Shown piece after piece: positions 27,739 to 36,669 of a stretch of 58,186 bases of DNA. Within the stretch, counting starts at the first letter, position 1, and each line of letters opens with the position of its first letter. This DNA comes from Mobilitalea sp. (GTDB lineage Bacteria > Bacillota_A > Clostridia > Lachnospirales > Lachnospiraceae): assembly GCA_029974875.1 (NCBI GenBank), contig JARKQP010000003.1:1-58186 (forward strand). Direction: 5' to 3'. A program made the translations under genes and the position numbers. The notes under the pieces were generated by a model. That model ran no database searches. It was not told the DNA's origin and saw only the letters and a program-made list of their open reading frames with translations.

Positions 27739-28860
27739 ATGAAGTTCAAAGCACTAACGGAAGAACAGCAGAAATGGTATGATACTGCAATGGCCATGCA
27801 GCGCCCAGAACTTCCGGAAAAACCGGAGTGCGGTACTTGGTATAAAGTTTCTTTGCCAGGTTGTATCTGCAGCTGTGGGAAACCTTATTATGGATATTTG
27901 AAAATTGGCACGGAAAACAATCTGATGGTCCTGTTTGAAGGTGGTGGAGTTGCTGTCGACACTTACACGGCAGCTCGGCCAAACGGCATCCTGTACGAGG
28001 GAACCCAGAATTTTTATTTTGATGATGTGGACATCACCAGTTACGGAGCTACCGACAACGGAATTGGCGGCTGTGCGGCCGAAAATCCCTTTTCGGACTG
28101 GTCCGTGCTGTGCGTCAGCTACGCTTCCGGAGATTTCCACACGGGTACGGGAGATGGTAGCTTTGTGGACGGTGACGGAGATGTGATCGAAGCTCATTTT
28201 CACGGCTACACTCATTTCAGGGAACTGATGGACATTACCAAAAAGTGGATCCCTAACCCGGAGAGTCTTTTGGTAACCGGCTATTCCGCAGGTGGTTTTG
28301 CCGCATCGATCCTGGCAGATGATGTGATATCCTATTACCCGGAATGTGGGAACATCACCTGTTGTGTCGACAGTGCCATCCTGCTGTATGACTGGCATAA
28401 GCCTGCAGTGGAGCTTTGGAAGTCCCCGGCCCACATCGCAGACAGGTTGAAAACAAGGGATTTCAGTTATGATGGTTTAAAGGCACTCTACGAGAAATAC
28501 GGTTCCACGGTGAAATATTTATACTTGACATCTACCCGTGACTGTTTACTGACCCAGTACCAGAACTATATCGATACCGGTACATTGGAATTCACAAAGG
28601 AATCTGGCATTCAATTTCAGAATTACCTGAAAGAAATCCATCAGAAATTCTGTTATGACATACCAGAGATGATATTCTATTTCTTTGCGGAACCAGACAA
28701 AAATATCCCATCGGAGTTGGAACTTACAGAACACACTTTGATTGCCAATGATCATGCCTTGCATCGTAGAGTGGATGGAGTTACTGTAGCGGAATGGATC
28801 ATGAATGCCGTAAATGGGAAAACAAAAAACATTGGCCTAGCTTTGCTGGACGGAGAGTAG
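27739..28860 (+). CDS. Pectin acetylesterase (PAE/Notum)-family hydrolase
   Basis: A 373-residue hydrolase. The oxyanion-side motif is LMVLFEGGGVA at about 67, and the nucleophile S183 sits in VTGYSAGGFAA. FHGYTHFRELM at about 155 and the late His-containing DHALHRRVDG are also family-like. Plant and bacterial PAE enzymes remove acetyl groups from galacturonan; the human relative Notum removes a palmitoyl group. It lacks a signal peptide, so it probably deacetylates imported oligosaccharides. The GAGAGGAGAG site precedes the ATG. Confidence 0.8.
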   Translation: MKFKALTEEQQKWYDTAMAMQRPELPEKPECGTWYKVSLPGCICSCGKPYYGYLKIGTENNLMVLFEGGGVAVDTYTAARPNGILYEGTQNFYFDDVDITSYGATDNGIGGCAAENPFSDWSVLCVSYASGDFHTGTGDGSFVDGDGDVIEAHFHGYTHFRELMDITKKWIPNPESLLVTGYSAGGFAASILADDVISYYPECGNITCCVDSAILLYDWHKPAVELWKSPAHIADRLKTRDFSYDGLKALYEKYGSTVKYLYLTSTRDCLLTQYQNYIDTGTLEFTKESGIQFQNYLKEIHQKFCYDIPEMIFYFFAEPDKNIPSELELTEHTLIANDHALHRRVDGVTVAEWIMNAVNGKTKNIGLALLDGE

Positions 28861-28948
28861 ATACGAGGATAGAATATGCAGAAACTGGCGAGAAATTGCT
28901 GAGGTGCTGTGCTACGATATCATTTGGGATTATGTGAGGAGAATTGAT

Positions 28949-31240
28949 ATGTTTAAAACAAATTGGATCTGGATTCCAGGCTGGAATGCAGAGGATAAGG
29001 AAGAACCAAGAATCATCTATTTTCGTAAGGAGGTTGACCTTCATAAGGTTCCGGAGAAATTAGAAATACAGATATCGGCTGATTCAAGATATAAATTATA
29101 TGTGAATGGAAAACTAATTGAGATTGGACCGAGCAAAGGGGACAATCAGATTTGGTATTATGACACCGTTGATTTGGCGCCACATCTTACCCAAGGAAAG
29201 AATATTCTGGCCGTAATAGTTCTTCGCTATCCTTTGGAACGTTCTAAAGGTAATAGCTCGATATTTCGTACAGATACACCAGGACTCTATGTTGTTGGAG
29301 AATATCAGGATGAATATGGAAAGGTTATCAGCTTATCTACCGACGAGAGCTGGAAATGCTTAAGAGAGTCGAAGGTTAAGATACTTCCGGAAGGTATGGT
29401 ACTGTCACACCTATATATCCTGGAAGAAGCATCCGGTAATCCTGATACTTTTGGATGGATGAAGGATAATTATGAGGATAGTAATTGGCTGTCAGCAGAA
29501 GCACTATCCTGGAAAATTATAGTAAATAAGGCAGGAAGTCCTGCTAATCTTCATGCCAGAACGATACCATATATGAATAAGATTCCCAGAAAGCTCGAAG
29601 GTATCCTTGTAATTAGAAATTCGAAAGCAAATGAATTAGAATGGAATAACATGCTATCTGGAGCAGAAGCGGTTACTATTTTGCCAAATTCGAAAGAAGT
29701 TGTTGAAATAAATGCCGGAGAGTTGATGACAGGTTTTCTAAAGCTCTCTGTCATCGGTGGAAAGGGAACAAAAATCAAAATACTACAGTCGGAAGCGTAC
29801 GTTCTGCCAGAAGAACCGGATGCTCCAAAGTCCTCAATGCTGAGGAAAGGAGATCGTTTAGATTATAAAAATGGTCATCTACGTGGATATACAGATACCT
29901 ATGAAGTAGCCGGAATAGGTCAAAACGGTGAGACAGAGGTTTATGAACCCTTTTGGTTCCGAACCTTCCGTTTTATCCAGCTTGAGATCATAACAGCGGA
30001 GGAACCATTAACAATAGAAAGCTTTGATTACCAGGAGACAGGTTATCCATTGGAAGTTAAGACCTGGGTAAAGACCTCAGATGAATCCATGGAAGCAATA
30101 TGGGACATTAGTGAGAGAAGCTTGAGAAGATGTATGCATGAGACATATGAAGATTGTCCCTTCTATGAGCAGCTTCAGTATGCCATGGATACAAGATCAC
30201 AAATTCTTTATACTTATATGACTTCCGCTGATGACAGACTGGCACGCAAGTGCTTTGACGATTTCAGAAGGTCACAACGTTATGATGGTATGACTAGCTG
30301 TTGCTATCCAAATCATACTTTCTTTATCATCCCTGGATTTTCTATTTATTATATTATGATGCTATATGACCATATGATGTACTTCGGTGATAAAAAGCTG
30401 ATCCGTTCTTATCTGACAACGATTGATGGTATACTGGGGTATTTCCATACACATCTTACCAAGGAAGGGATAGTCGATAAAATTGGTGGAATGTTATTCC
30501 GGGATACTGCGTGGTCATTTATTGACTGGACTGCTCAGTGGGATGCAACGTCAGGCGTACCCTCCGCAATGCTATCAGGGCCGATCACAATGGAAAGTCT
30601 GCTATACATCATGGGACTGGAACATGCTGCTAAAATGGCTTCCTTTGCCGGAAGAGACGCAATTGCTGATGAATACATAGAGCGGGCTGGGAAAGTAAAG
30701 AAAGCAGTTAGAAAGTATTGTACTGGAAATAACGGGATGATTCAGGACGGTCCTGGCATTGATGAATACAGCCAGCATTGTCAGGTATTTGCAATTCTGA
30801 CCGATACGACCCCGTTGGAGCAGGGGAGAGAAAATCTCTTAAAGACCATACAAAACAAGCAGGATTATACCCAGTGTTCTGTTGCTATGGCATACTATCT
30901 GTACCGTGCTTTAGAAAAATGTAATCTCTACGAATATACCAATGAGTTATGGGATGTATGGCGTGATATGGTAAAGAATAATCTGACAACATGTGTAGAG
31001 GATCCGGTCGGGCAGAGAAGTGATTGCCATGCCTGGGGAGCCTTGGCTCTTTATGAGTTACCTGCTGTAATACTTGGAGTTCGTCCGACAAAGCCTGGCT
31101 TTGAAGAGCTGGAGGTGAAGCCGGTGCCTGGTCATTTTACCTGGGCTAAAGGAGAAGTTATTACACCTAAGGGAATGATTAAGGTTCAGTGGAAGAAAGT
31201 AGGAGAGGATATTGAAATCCAGCATCAACTGATAGAATAG
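28949..31240 (+). CDS. GH78-like alpha-L-rhamnosidase family protein
   Basis: A 763-residue enzyme with the GH78-type layout: a small jelly-roll at the N terminus (YFRKEVDLHKVPEKL), further beta-sandwich modules, and an (alpha/alpha)6 barrel from about 380 (CMHETYEDCPFYEQLQYAMD at about 395). The acidic cluster EDCPFYEQLQY replaces the canonical DCPTRERxGW form, so it belongs to a divergent GH78-like subgroup. The C-terminal beta domain ends with FEELEVKPVPG. ATG 28949 is preferred, being preceded by GAGGAGA. It probably acts on a rhamnoside inside the cell; activity on another sugar cannot be excluded. Confidence 0.75.
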   Translation: MFKTNWIWIPGWNAEDKEEPRIIYFRKEVDLHKVPEKLEIQISADSRYKLYVNGKLIEIGPSKGDNQIWYYDTVDLAPHLTQGKNILAVIVLRYPLERSKGNSSIFRTDTPGLYVVGEYQDEYGKVISLSTDESWKCLRESKVKILPEGMVLSHLYILEEASGNPDTFGWMKDNYEDSNWLSAEALSWKIIVNKAGSPANLHARTIPYMNKIPRKLEGILVIRNSKANELEWNNMLSGAEAVTILPNSKEVVEINAGELMTGFLKLSVIGGKGTKIKILQSEAYVLPEEPDAPKSSMLRKGDRLDYKNGHLRGYTDTYEVAGIGQNGETEVYEPFWFRTFRFIQLEIITAEEPLTIESFDYQETGYPLEVKTWVKTSDESMEAIWDISERSLRRCMHETYEDCPFYEQLQYAMDTRSQILYTYMTSADDRLARKCFDDFRRSQRYDGMTSCCYPNHTFFIIPGFSIYYIMMLYDHMMYFGDKKLIRSYLTTIDGILGYFHTHLTKEGIVDKIGGMLFRDTAWSFIDWTAQWDATSGVPSAMLSGPITMESLLYIMGLEHAAKMASFAGRDAIADEYIERAGKVKKAVRKYCTGNNGMIQDGPGIDEYSQHCQVFAILTDTTPLEQGRENLLKTIQNKQDYTQCSVAMAYYLYRALEKCNLYEYTNELWDVWRDMVKNNLTTCVEDPVGQRSDCHAWGALALYELPAVILGVRPTKPGFEELEVKPVPGHFTWAKGEVITPKGMIKVQWKKVGEDIEIQHQLIE

Positions 31241-31350
31241 TGATGGCTTCGAACCTGCAAGTGTTAAACTGATATGTCAATAACAGTAAAAGAATTGATT
31301 TCATAATTACCTGTATATCATCGCATTAATAAGTTTTTGAAAGTAAATTT

Positions 31351-31420
31351 AGAACAAATAAGTAAAAATAGGAAAAGATGAAAGAGGATATTTATGATAT
31401 AAAATCTTATAAGATAAACA
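31351..31420 (+). promoter_or_regulatory. Leader repeat A upstream of the broken esterase
   Basis: GAACAAATAAGTAAAAATAG and onward to ATGATATAAAATCTTATAAG closely match the leader at 41971-42040, with long identical blocks. The ATGATATAAAA block could hold a -10 box. Its conservation across two transcription units suggests a shared promoter or regulator site, or a duplicated module. Confidence 0.5.
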
Positions 31421-31456
31421 AAGCAGAGAAGCTGCATATAGAGGAGGGAAATAAAA

Positions 31457-31525
31457 ATGAAGACCTATGAGATCAATTTAAATGAAGACCGCAGCATGGC
31501 TTTTCCACAGGAGAGCCAAACTTAA
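31457..31525 (+). pseudogene. Broken acyl esterase, 5' stump
   Basis: A GAGGAGGG site and ATG open MKTYEINLNEDRSM, matching the start of the intact esterase (MKTFEIVLSEERNV). After 14 codons the frame reads into the displaced 3' end and stops at TAA 31523-31525. About 190 codons that should follow, including the oxyanion loop and the nucleophile, are absent. Confidence 0.75.
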
Positions 31526-31920
31526 ATAGTGGTAAGCTCTGCAGCAGAGTACCAGGCTGGGTAAAGAATAGTATCGAATGGCTTGAAGATGTTATGGGTC
31601 AGCTGACGCCAAGTGGCATGACGGATCCGGCTTGCCCAGGCAAATTAAATGGTAACAATGAGGAGTTTTTATCTACGGAATGTACAATCGAGCATTTAAT
31701 GGATCAACCAGCTCAAGTTCAGGAGCTTTTATCAGGGGTTTATCAAAAGGTGAATGCAGCTTTCGTTGCACTTCTTGGACATACCGAAGGTACCGGGCCT
31801 TTGCTTAAAATGATGACGATCGGAAGTTTTATGAAGTCGATTGATATTCCGGCAGAGGAGATTGAAGTCTTGGATAAATCGCTGCGCCTAATTCCAAATC
31901 AACAAAGTTTTTGCAGATAA
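31495..31920 (+). pseudogene. Broken acyl esterase, 3' stump with helical tail
   Basis: From CAT at 31495 in the other frame, 141 codons begin HGFSTG, the same as the catalytic-His motif of the intact gene at 10509-11534, and run through the helical tail to LRLIPNQ. The two halves are joined at GCAGCATGGC, so the deletion looks like a recombination between short direct repeats. The open region from ATG 31594 to the stop (108 residues) may still be translated but lacks the catalytic Ser and Asp. Confidence 0.75.
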
Positions 31921-31981
31921 GAAGGCTCGGTTTGAATAAAAAAATGATATCTTACACAAGGATGATGGGATGGAGGACAAA

Positions 31982-33403
31982 ATGAAACAGGAAAAAATGG
32001 ATTTTGCTAAGGTGCTAGCAATGCTGGCACAGCCCAAGGAGCCGCCGGCACCGCTGGAGAATGTAGAGAAAAGGCGGCTGGAGGTGCATTATATTTCAAA
32101 GGAAAAGAAAGTAGAGATGCGTCTGATGCAGATGTTTCTGCCGATGGGCGTAAAGCAGCCGATGCCGTTGATCTATGTACCCCATTATGAGATGGGTGAA
32201 GATGCGTATGAACTGAGGAAATATTTGAAAAAGGGCTGGGCGGTGGCTTCTCCCGCAGAATTTAATGATAATTATAATGCCCAGCTAACAGACGATGATC
32301 TGGTATTCAACAATGCTGCACTTTATACACTGCGTCATTTGCCGGAGATTGATAAAACCAGGATTGCGCTGGTGGGCGGAAGCGCTGGTGGATATATGAC
32401 GCTGATGCTGCATGCATTGCAGTTGGGCATCTGCGGTTCTGTTGCGAATGGACCGATTACCAATGTTTACTTTAATTTTCATCAGTACTTCCAGAAGGCA
32501 AACCGCCTGAACCTGATGGCACTGGCAAAGCTTGCAGCAGAGAATGGACAGGTGGAGCAGCCTTCCAATGAAAAGAAAGAACCTTTAGAAGTGATGCAGA
32601 GGCTGGCAGCGCTGCCGATTCCTTTTCTGGCAGGTCTGGCTGGGATTTTTACACCACTTTTGAACAATTTCCCTGATGTGGAAGACATTGGTCGCTGGGA
32701 GGCCTTATCACCGGTGGCATTGACAGAATGGTTTAGCAGTCCGTTGATGGTAAATCATAATACCTCTGATGTTCTGGTACCAATCGATCAGATAACGAAA
32801 CAGTTTACCTATGCCAAGCCAGGTGAATCCCTACCTGAGGATTTTGACAGCAGATTGCCGGAAACCAATCCCGGAAAATTAAAGTATTCTTTGGAGGAAA
32901 GATTGCCGGAAGATGAGACAAGTGTGGAACGTATCCTCGTCACAGATCCCAATGCGGACGGTGTCCTTCCCTTTGCAGAGGATAAGCGATTTCAGATCAA
33001 TATCTGGGATAATGGCCCAGTGGAGGGCTATGGAAGCCACAGCTCCCAGATTGGTACTGCAAAATGGGATGATATTCCTTATCTGGAAAGCATATTTGCA
33101 AGGACAGCGGTGAAGGCCAATGTGCTGACTCCAGAGAAACTACGTGCATTTTTGGGGCGTTTCAACGGACAATCTGTACAACTGCCGGCGCATGAAGGGA
33201 TTGACGACAGTGTTTATGGTTCCCTGGAAGTTTACCGTAAAGAGGTATGTGAAGAGCTGGCAGAATGGACGAGGTACAATAGCATTCATGCGTTGGAGGA
33301 GGTGTTTGGAAAGCTTCTGGCAGCGGAGGAAGAGGAAGGATGCCGAATTGAACTTCGTGACAGTATGAGTAAGGTGAAAGCAGCTATGGAGAAGATGATA
33401 TAA
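31982..33403 (+). CDS. Alpha/beta hydrolase with extra C-terminal tail
   Basis: A 473-residue hydrolase of the prolyl-oligopeptidase-like fold. Nucleophile S134 is in VGGSAGGYM, Asp at about 263 in NTSDVLVP, and His at about 353 in YGSHSSQ. The last 65 residues (DDSVYGSLEVYRKEVCEEL and onward) form an acidic helical tail also found as a separate protein at 6124-6417. An ester or amide bond would be cut, but the substrate is unknown. The in-frame ATG at 31970 overlaps the ribosome binding site (ATGGAGGAC); ATG 31982 is chosen. A long terminator-like hairpin follows 70 bases after the stop. Confidence 0.75.
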   Translation: MKQEKMDFAKVLAMLAQPKEPPAPLENVEKRRLEVHYISKEKKVEMRLMQMFLPMGVKQPMPLIYVPHYEMGEDAYELRKYLKKGWAVASPAEFNDNYNAQLTDDDLVFNNAALYTLRHLPEIDKTRIALVGGSAGGYMTLMLHALQLGICGSVANGPITNVYFNFHQYFQKANRLNLMALAKLAAENGQVEQPSNEKKEPLEVMQRLAALPIPFLAGLAGIFTPLLNNFPDVEDIGRWEALSPVALTEWFSSPLMVNHNTSDVLVPIDQITKQFTYAKPGESLPEDFDSRLPETNPGKLKYSLEERLPEDETSVERILVTDPNADGVLPFAEDKRFQINIWDNGPVEGYGSHSSQIGTAKWDDIPYLESIFARTAVKANVLTPEKLRAFLGRFNGQSVQLPAHEGIDDSVYGSLEVYRKEVCEELAEWTRYNSIHALEEVFGKLLAAEEEEGCRIELRDSMSKVKAAMEKMI

Positions 33404-33473
33404 ATCATATTGTATACGTAAAGTGAGCAGCTATACATGAATATCCGGTAAGTATGGATATAAAATGGATATA

Positions 33474-33528
33474 AAAAGGAAGCTGTCGCTTTAACGATTG
33501 ATAAATCGTGAAGTGGCAGCTTCCTTTT
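33474..33528. terminator. Bidirectional terminator hairpin
   Basis: AAAAGGAAGCTGTCGCTT (33474-33491) pairs with AAGTGGCAGCTTCCTTTT (33511-33528), with a further ACGATT/AATCGT pairing inside. The T-rich 3' end on plus and A-rich 5' end (T-rich on minus) suit termination in both directions, between the hydrolase and the convergent fibronectin protein. Confidence 0.8.
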
Positions 33529-33608
33529 CCCTGAAATTCCCTTTCCTTATCTACATTCGGGGGGCTAGAAAAACTTAGATTTTCAATATACTTTTAATTA
33601 CCATTTGA

Positions 33609-35936
33609 TTATTTTGTAGATACAGTAATTATCTTACTATAGGCACCATAGGCAATCTTTTTATTACTCGTTTTATATGCTCTAATCTTAAATTTATAGG
33701 TTGTTCCGGACGCAAGTCCTTTCATTGTACTTGACGTTGTATCATAATTTTTTATTGTTTTTATCCCAATCCATTTTGAGTTTTTATATTGGTAAATTTT
33801 ATAGCCAGTAACGCCAGCCTGCTTTGCCCAGGCGAGTTTCAGGAATGTTTTACTTTTACTGGACACCTTCAGACCTTTCGTAACAGACGGAGCATTTGTA
33901 CAAGATATTACAGCACTATATTTTGCTTTCATATTATTCTTAGCCCCTCGTGCTTGAAGCTTATAATAATATGTTTTACCGATTGAAATCGCTTTATCTA
34001 ACCAGGTTAATTGACTGGCATTTGTAACAGTGCCAACCTTCTTATAGCCACCCGTCCTGCTGGAAGAGCGATAAATATAATATCCATTTGCTCCGGCTAC
34101 CCTATTCCAATTTAGTTTAATATAAGAATATTTCACGCAATTAGCTTTTACTGATTGGGGAGAGTTTAGCACCGGCATATTTGCTGATAAAATATAAGTA
34201 GAATTATGACTAATCTCATATTCAGTATAGCCATCTCCGGCACATTCAACGTCTGTATCAAGCACATCAGGAGCTTGATCATAATAAGATAAGATCATAT
34301 CCGATGTGACCTTATATTTTTCCTTTAAAAATTCATTACTGATACGCATCTGAACTTTTCCAGGAAGAACCCCATTCGCAGCATATCGCATATAAAGGAT
34401 ATAATCATCATTTGCATATCCATAATCCGAACCCTTCTGCTTACTGATAGTTACCTTCAGATTGATCGACTTACAATGATCAGGATTAATGTCCTTGCCG
34501 TTAAATATCCATTGTACATTATCATTCTCAAATACAACTGTTTTATCTTTTCCGGCAATTGCTTGAAAAAGTCTTTTATCTGCTTTATTGTTATTACGAT
34601 AATCCAATACTGCAGTCTGCCCTTCATTCATGGAATTAATAGCATTTACTGCCGCATCAACATTTCCGGTCGCTCCATAATAAGTTATATTGAAAGCACT
34701 GTTAATTGTTATTACTGGATCGATAAATCCGCTTACCTTTTTTAAATCCTTTCGATCATACCCTACGGCGCTTCCCACAGCCGGACAAACCAGAATATAA
34801 TCAATTTTATAGCTTCCTTCTCCTTGAAATGGGTCTATGGGAAACTTCAATCGATAGGTTCCGCTCATGATTGGTGTATCCGAGTACCAGGATAGGTTTA
34901 CATCTCCTCCTTCTTCATTCATTAAGCTAATAAATACACAGTTCACACCATATTTATCCGTACTGATAGTGATAGGAATCTCAAGACAATCCGGTGTTAC
35001 GATTGCCACGTTATCAAGCTTAATAGACTGAATTGTAGGTGATGTGCTTTTTTCATGGTTTGATTTAGTAACAGTAATTTTCTGAGTGAACTTACTCCAT
35101 TCCGGAGAGTCTGGAGTATACTCTATATAATTGCCGCCATGATCAGACAAAGTGACGCTTTCAAGTGTATATGAACCCACTACGAAAGGCTCCTGAATCA
35201 TAGCGATTAGATTATGCTTACCGGTATGTAGTTCATTTCCATCAGGATATCCGCTGTAATCCGTCCAGCTTACATAGAAAAGCGCAGTTCCTTCATTTCT
35301 AAATGTTAGACCAATATCACTTATCCCACTTCCATCCTCTATCGCATCAACGTTTATGTTAAATGATCCAGTGGAAGAATCAATATTGTCTGCGTTTTCT
35401 ATCGTTAAATTCTTAAGTTTAGGTGCCGTAAAATCTGTAGTTGTTGAATGTGTAACAATTATTTTAGAGGTTGAGTTTTTTAAACATTCTGCGCCCTTTT
35501 GAACGCTGTATTCACTAACATTTCCATTCGCATCAGATAAATAGATATCTTCTAAAGAATACATCTCCTCATAGAAGAATTTTCTATCAAATGATAAAGT
35601 CACCGTTGTCTTTCCCGAATATAGCGGATTTATTCCATCATCTGGTGCTGCATAATACTGTAAAGACCTTATCTTTCCACTTTTTTGCCCTTTAAAACAG
35701 ATAATTATATTGTTTACGCCTACTCCGTCCTCTTTCAAATCAAAGGTAATTTTCATTCCTTTCTCTGTGTCAATATGATCTGCATTTGATATGGTTAATC
35801 CATTCAGAATTGGCGCCGTTTTATCGTATCCTGTATCTGCCTGTACGATAATAGAGCGGCTAAAAATTTGTACAACGAAAAGTACTACGATCATTAACAT
35901 TCCTAATGATTTTTTAAGTATTCGATATGATCTCAT
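33609..35936 (-). CDS. Secreted Ig-like/fibronectin type III protein
   Basis: A 775-residue exported protein. The signal peptide is MRSYRILKKSLGMLMIVVLF with the hydrophobic stretch ending near residue 33. Three similar beta-sandwich repeats follow (starts near 38, 158 and 296; TAPILNGLTISNADHID and TAPKLKNLTIENADNID are clear). A middle region of about 400-615 has no recognised domain, and two FnIII domains close the protein (about 616-700 and 705-775: YIKLNWNRVAGANGYYIY and FLKLAWAKQAGVTGYKIY). No sortase motif or dockerin was seen. It probably binds a surface ligand or polysaccharide. It is transcribed away from the surrounding enzymes and is more AT-rich. Confidence 0.8.
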   Translation of the reverse strand: MRSYRILKKSLGMLMIVVLFVVQIFSRSIIVQADTGYDKTAPILNGLTISNADHIDTEKGMKITFDLKEDGVGVNNIIICFKGQKSGKIRSLQYYAAPDDGINPLYSGKTTVTLSFDRKFFYEEMYSLEDIYLSDANGNVSEYSVQKGAECLKNSTSKIIVTHSTTTDFTAPKLKNLTIENADNIDSSTGSFNINVDAIEDGSGISDIGLTFRNEGTALFYVSWTDYSGYPDGNELHTGKHNLIAMIQEPFVVGSYTLESVTLSDHGGNYIEYTPDSPEWSKFTQKITVTKSNHEKSTSPTIQSIKLDNVAIVTPDCLEIPITISTDKYGVNCVFISLMNEEGGDVNLSWYSDTPIMSGTYRLKFPIDPFQGEGSYKIDYILVCPAVGSAVGYDRKDLKKVSGFIDPVITINSAFNITYYGATGNVDAAVNAINSMNEGQTAVLDYRNNNKADKRLFQAIAGKDKTVVFENDNVQWIFNGKDINPDHCKSINLKVTISKQKGSDYGYANDDYILYMRYAANGVLPGKVQMRISNEFLKEKYKVTSDMILSYYDQAPDVLDTDVECAGDGYTEYEISHNSTYILSANMPVLNSPQSVKANCVKYSYIKLNWNRVAGANGYYIYRSSSRTGGYKKVGTVTNASQLTWLDKAISIGKTYYYKLQARGAKNNMKAKYSAVISCTNAPSVTKGLKVSSKSKTFLKLAWAKQAGVTGYKIYQYKNSKWIGIKTIKNYDTTSSTMKGLASGTTYKFKIRAYKTSNKKIAYGAYSKIITVSTK

Positions 35937-36396
35937 AAAATCCCCTTATAAAGTTTATAATTTACTCTCTTAGACACAAACATTTCACCCTCTTGAAATG
36001 AATGGCCCCTACAATTATAAAACAAACTACTACTTAAAAAAAGAGGATTCTTATTCCAATAATTATTTTCACATTAATATTGCTTCAATTAGTCGCATTG
36101 CTCCATCATACACGCATAACCAAAGAATTTAGTTCCGGCATCCTTTTGCAGGATTTTAAAATGATAATGAGAGAGATCGATTGTTATTGTATATAAGAAA
36201 GTATATAAGAAGTATATAAGAAATAGGTGATCTGAAAATAAGAACAATAATATTTATTTTAAGATATAAACATATCTGAAATTCTGGTTTACTAGAATAA
36301 TAAGAGTGCCTAAAATTGATTTAGAACAATCATATTAATATTTTACGAATTGTAAAATCAAACAAAATTATAGTGATAAAAATATTAGGAGAGCTT
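35937..36396. other. AT-rich intergenic region with short tandem repeats
   Basis: The region carries the start of the leftward fibronectin gene and leads to the stump at 36397. It includes three tandem copies of GTATATAAGAA(A) at 36189-36223, and TTTTACGAATTGTAAAA (36341-36357), a 6-bp inverted repeat. Around 36375-36399 the leader GATAAAAATATTAGGAGAG matches the leader at 42037-42060. No gene is visible. Confidence 0.5.
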
Positions 36397-36576
36397 ATGT
36401 TTGAACTAAATTTGAAACCGTAGGAAAGAATCCCTGAAAATTTTGAAACACTGAAACCATTAGTACAGGCGATTTCTTATCCGCTAATGCCTAAAGAACC
36501 TGAACATGGGATGGCAAAGCAATGGCTTCCTGATCCGGAACGCAATGCAGGGGATGGAACGGCTCGGTCTTTCTAA
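36397..36576 (+). pseudogene. Broken gene of unknown family
   Basis: After AGGAGAGCTT, ATG 36397 begins MFELNLKP then a TAG (36421-36423). Beyond it the same frame is open for 50 more codons (ERIPENFETLKPLVQAISYP and onward) to TAA 36574-36576. The coding-like continuation past a stop suggests a gene interrupted by a point mutation, then truncated. I cannot name the product. The first codons resemble the stump at 42058. Confidence 0.45.
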
Positions 36577-36669
36577 TCTGGAGGACAATGTCTGAATAAC
36601 AAAGATTACCAAAAAAGTTTGGAGAAAGGAACATAATCCAACTGCCCCCTAAGAGGATATTTGGATTAT

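Noticed and set aside
27754..28434. Minus-strand open frame of 226 codons
   Set aside because: Opposite the pectin-acetylesterase-like gene, which has clear catalytic motifs in the plus frame. The minus product shows no domain pattern.
31594..31920. A 108-residue open frame as an independent gene
   Set aside because: It is the in-frame end of a broken esterase; alignment to 10509-11534 begins upstream at 31495 and no ribosome binding site precedes 31594.
36189..36223. Three tandem GTATATAAGAA copies as a CRISPR array
   Set aside because: Units are only 11-12 bases, contiguous, with no spacers. It is a small tandem repeat.
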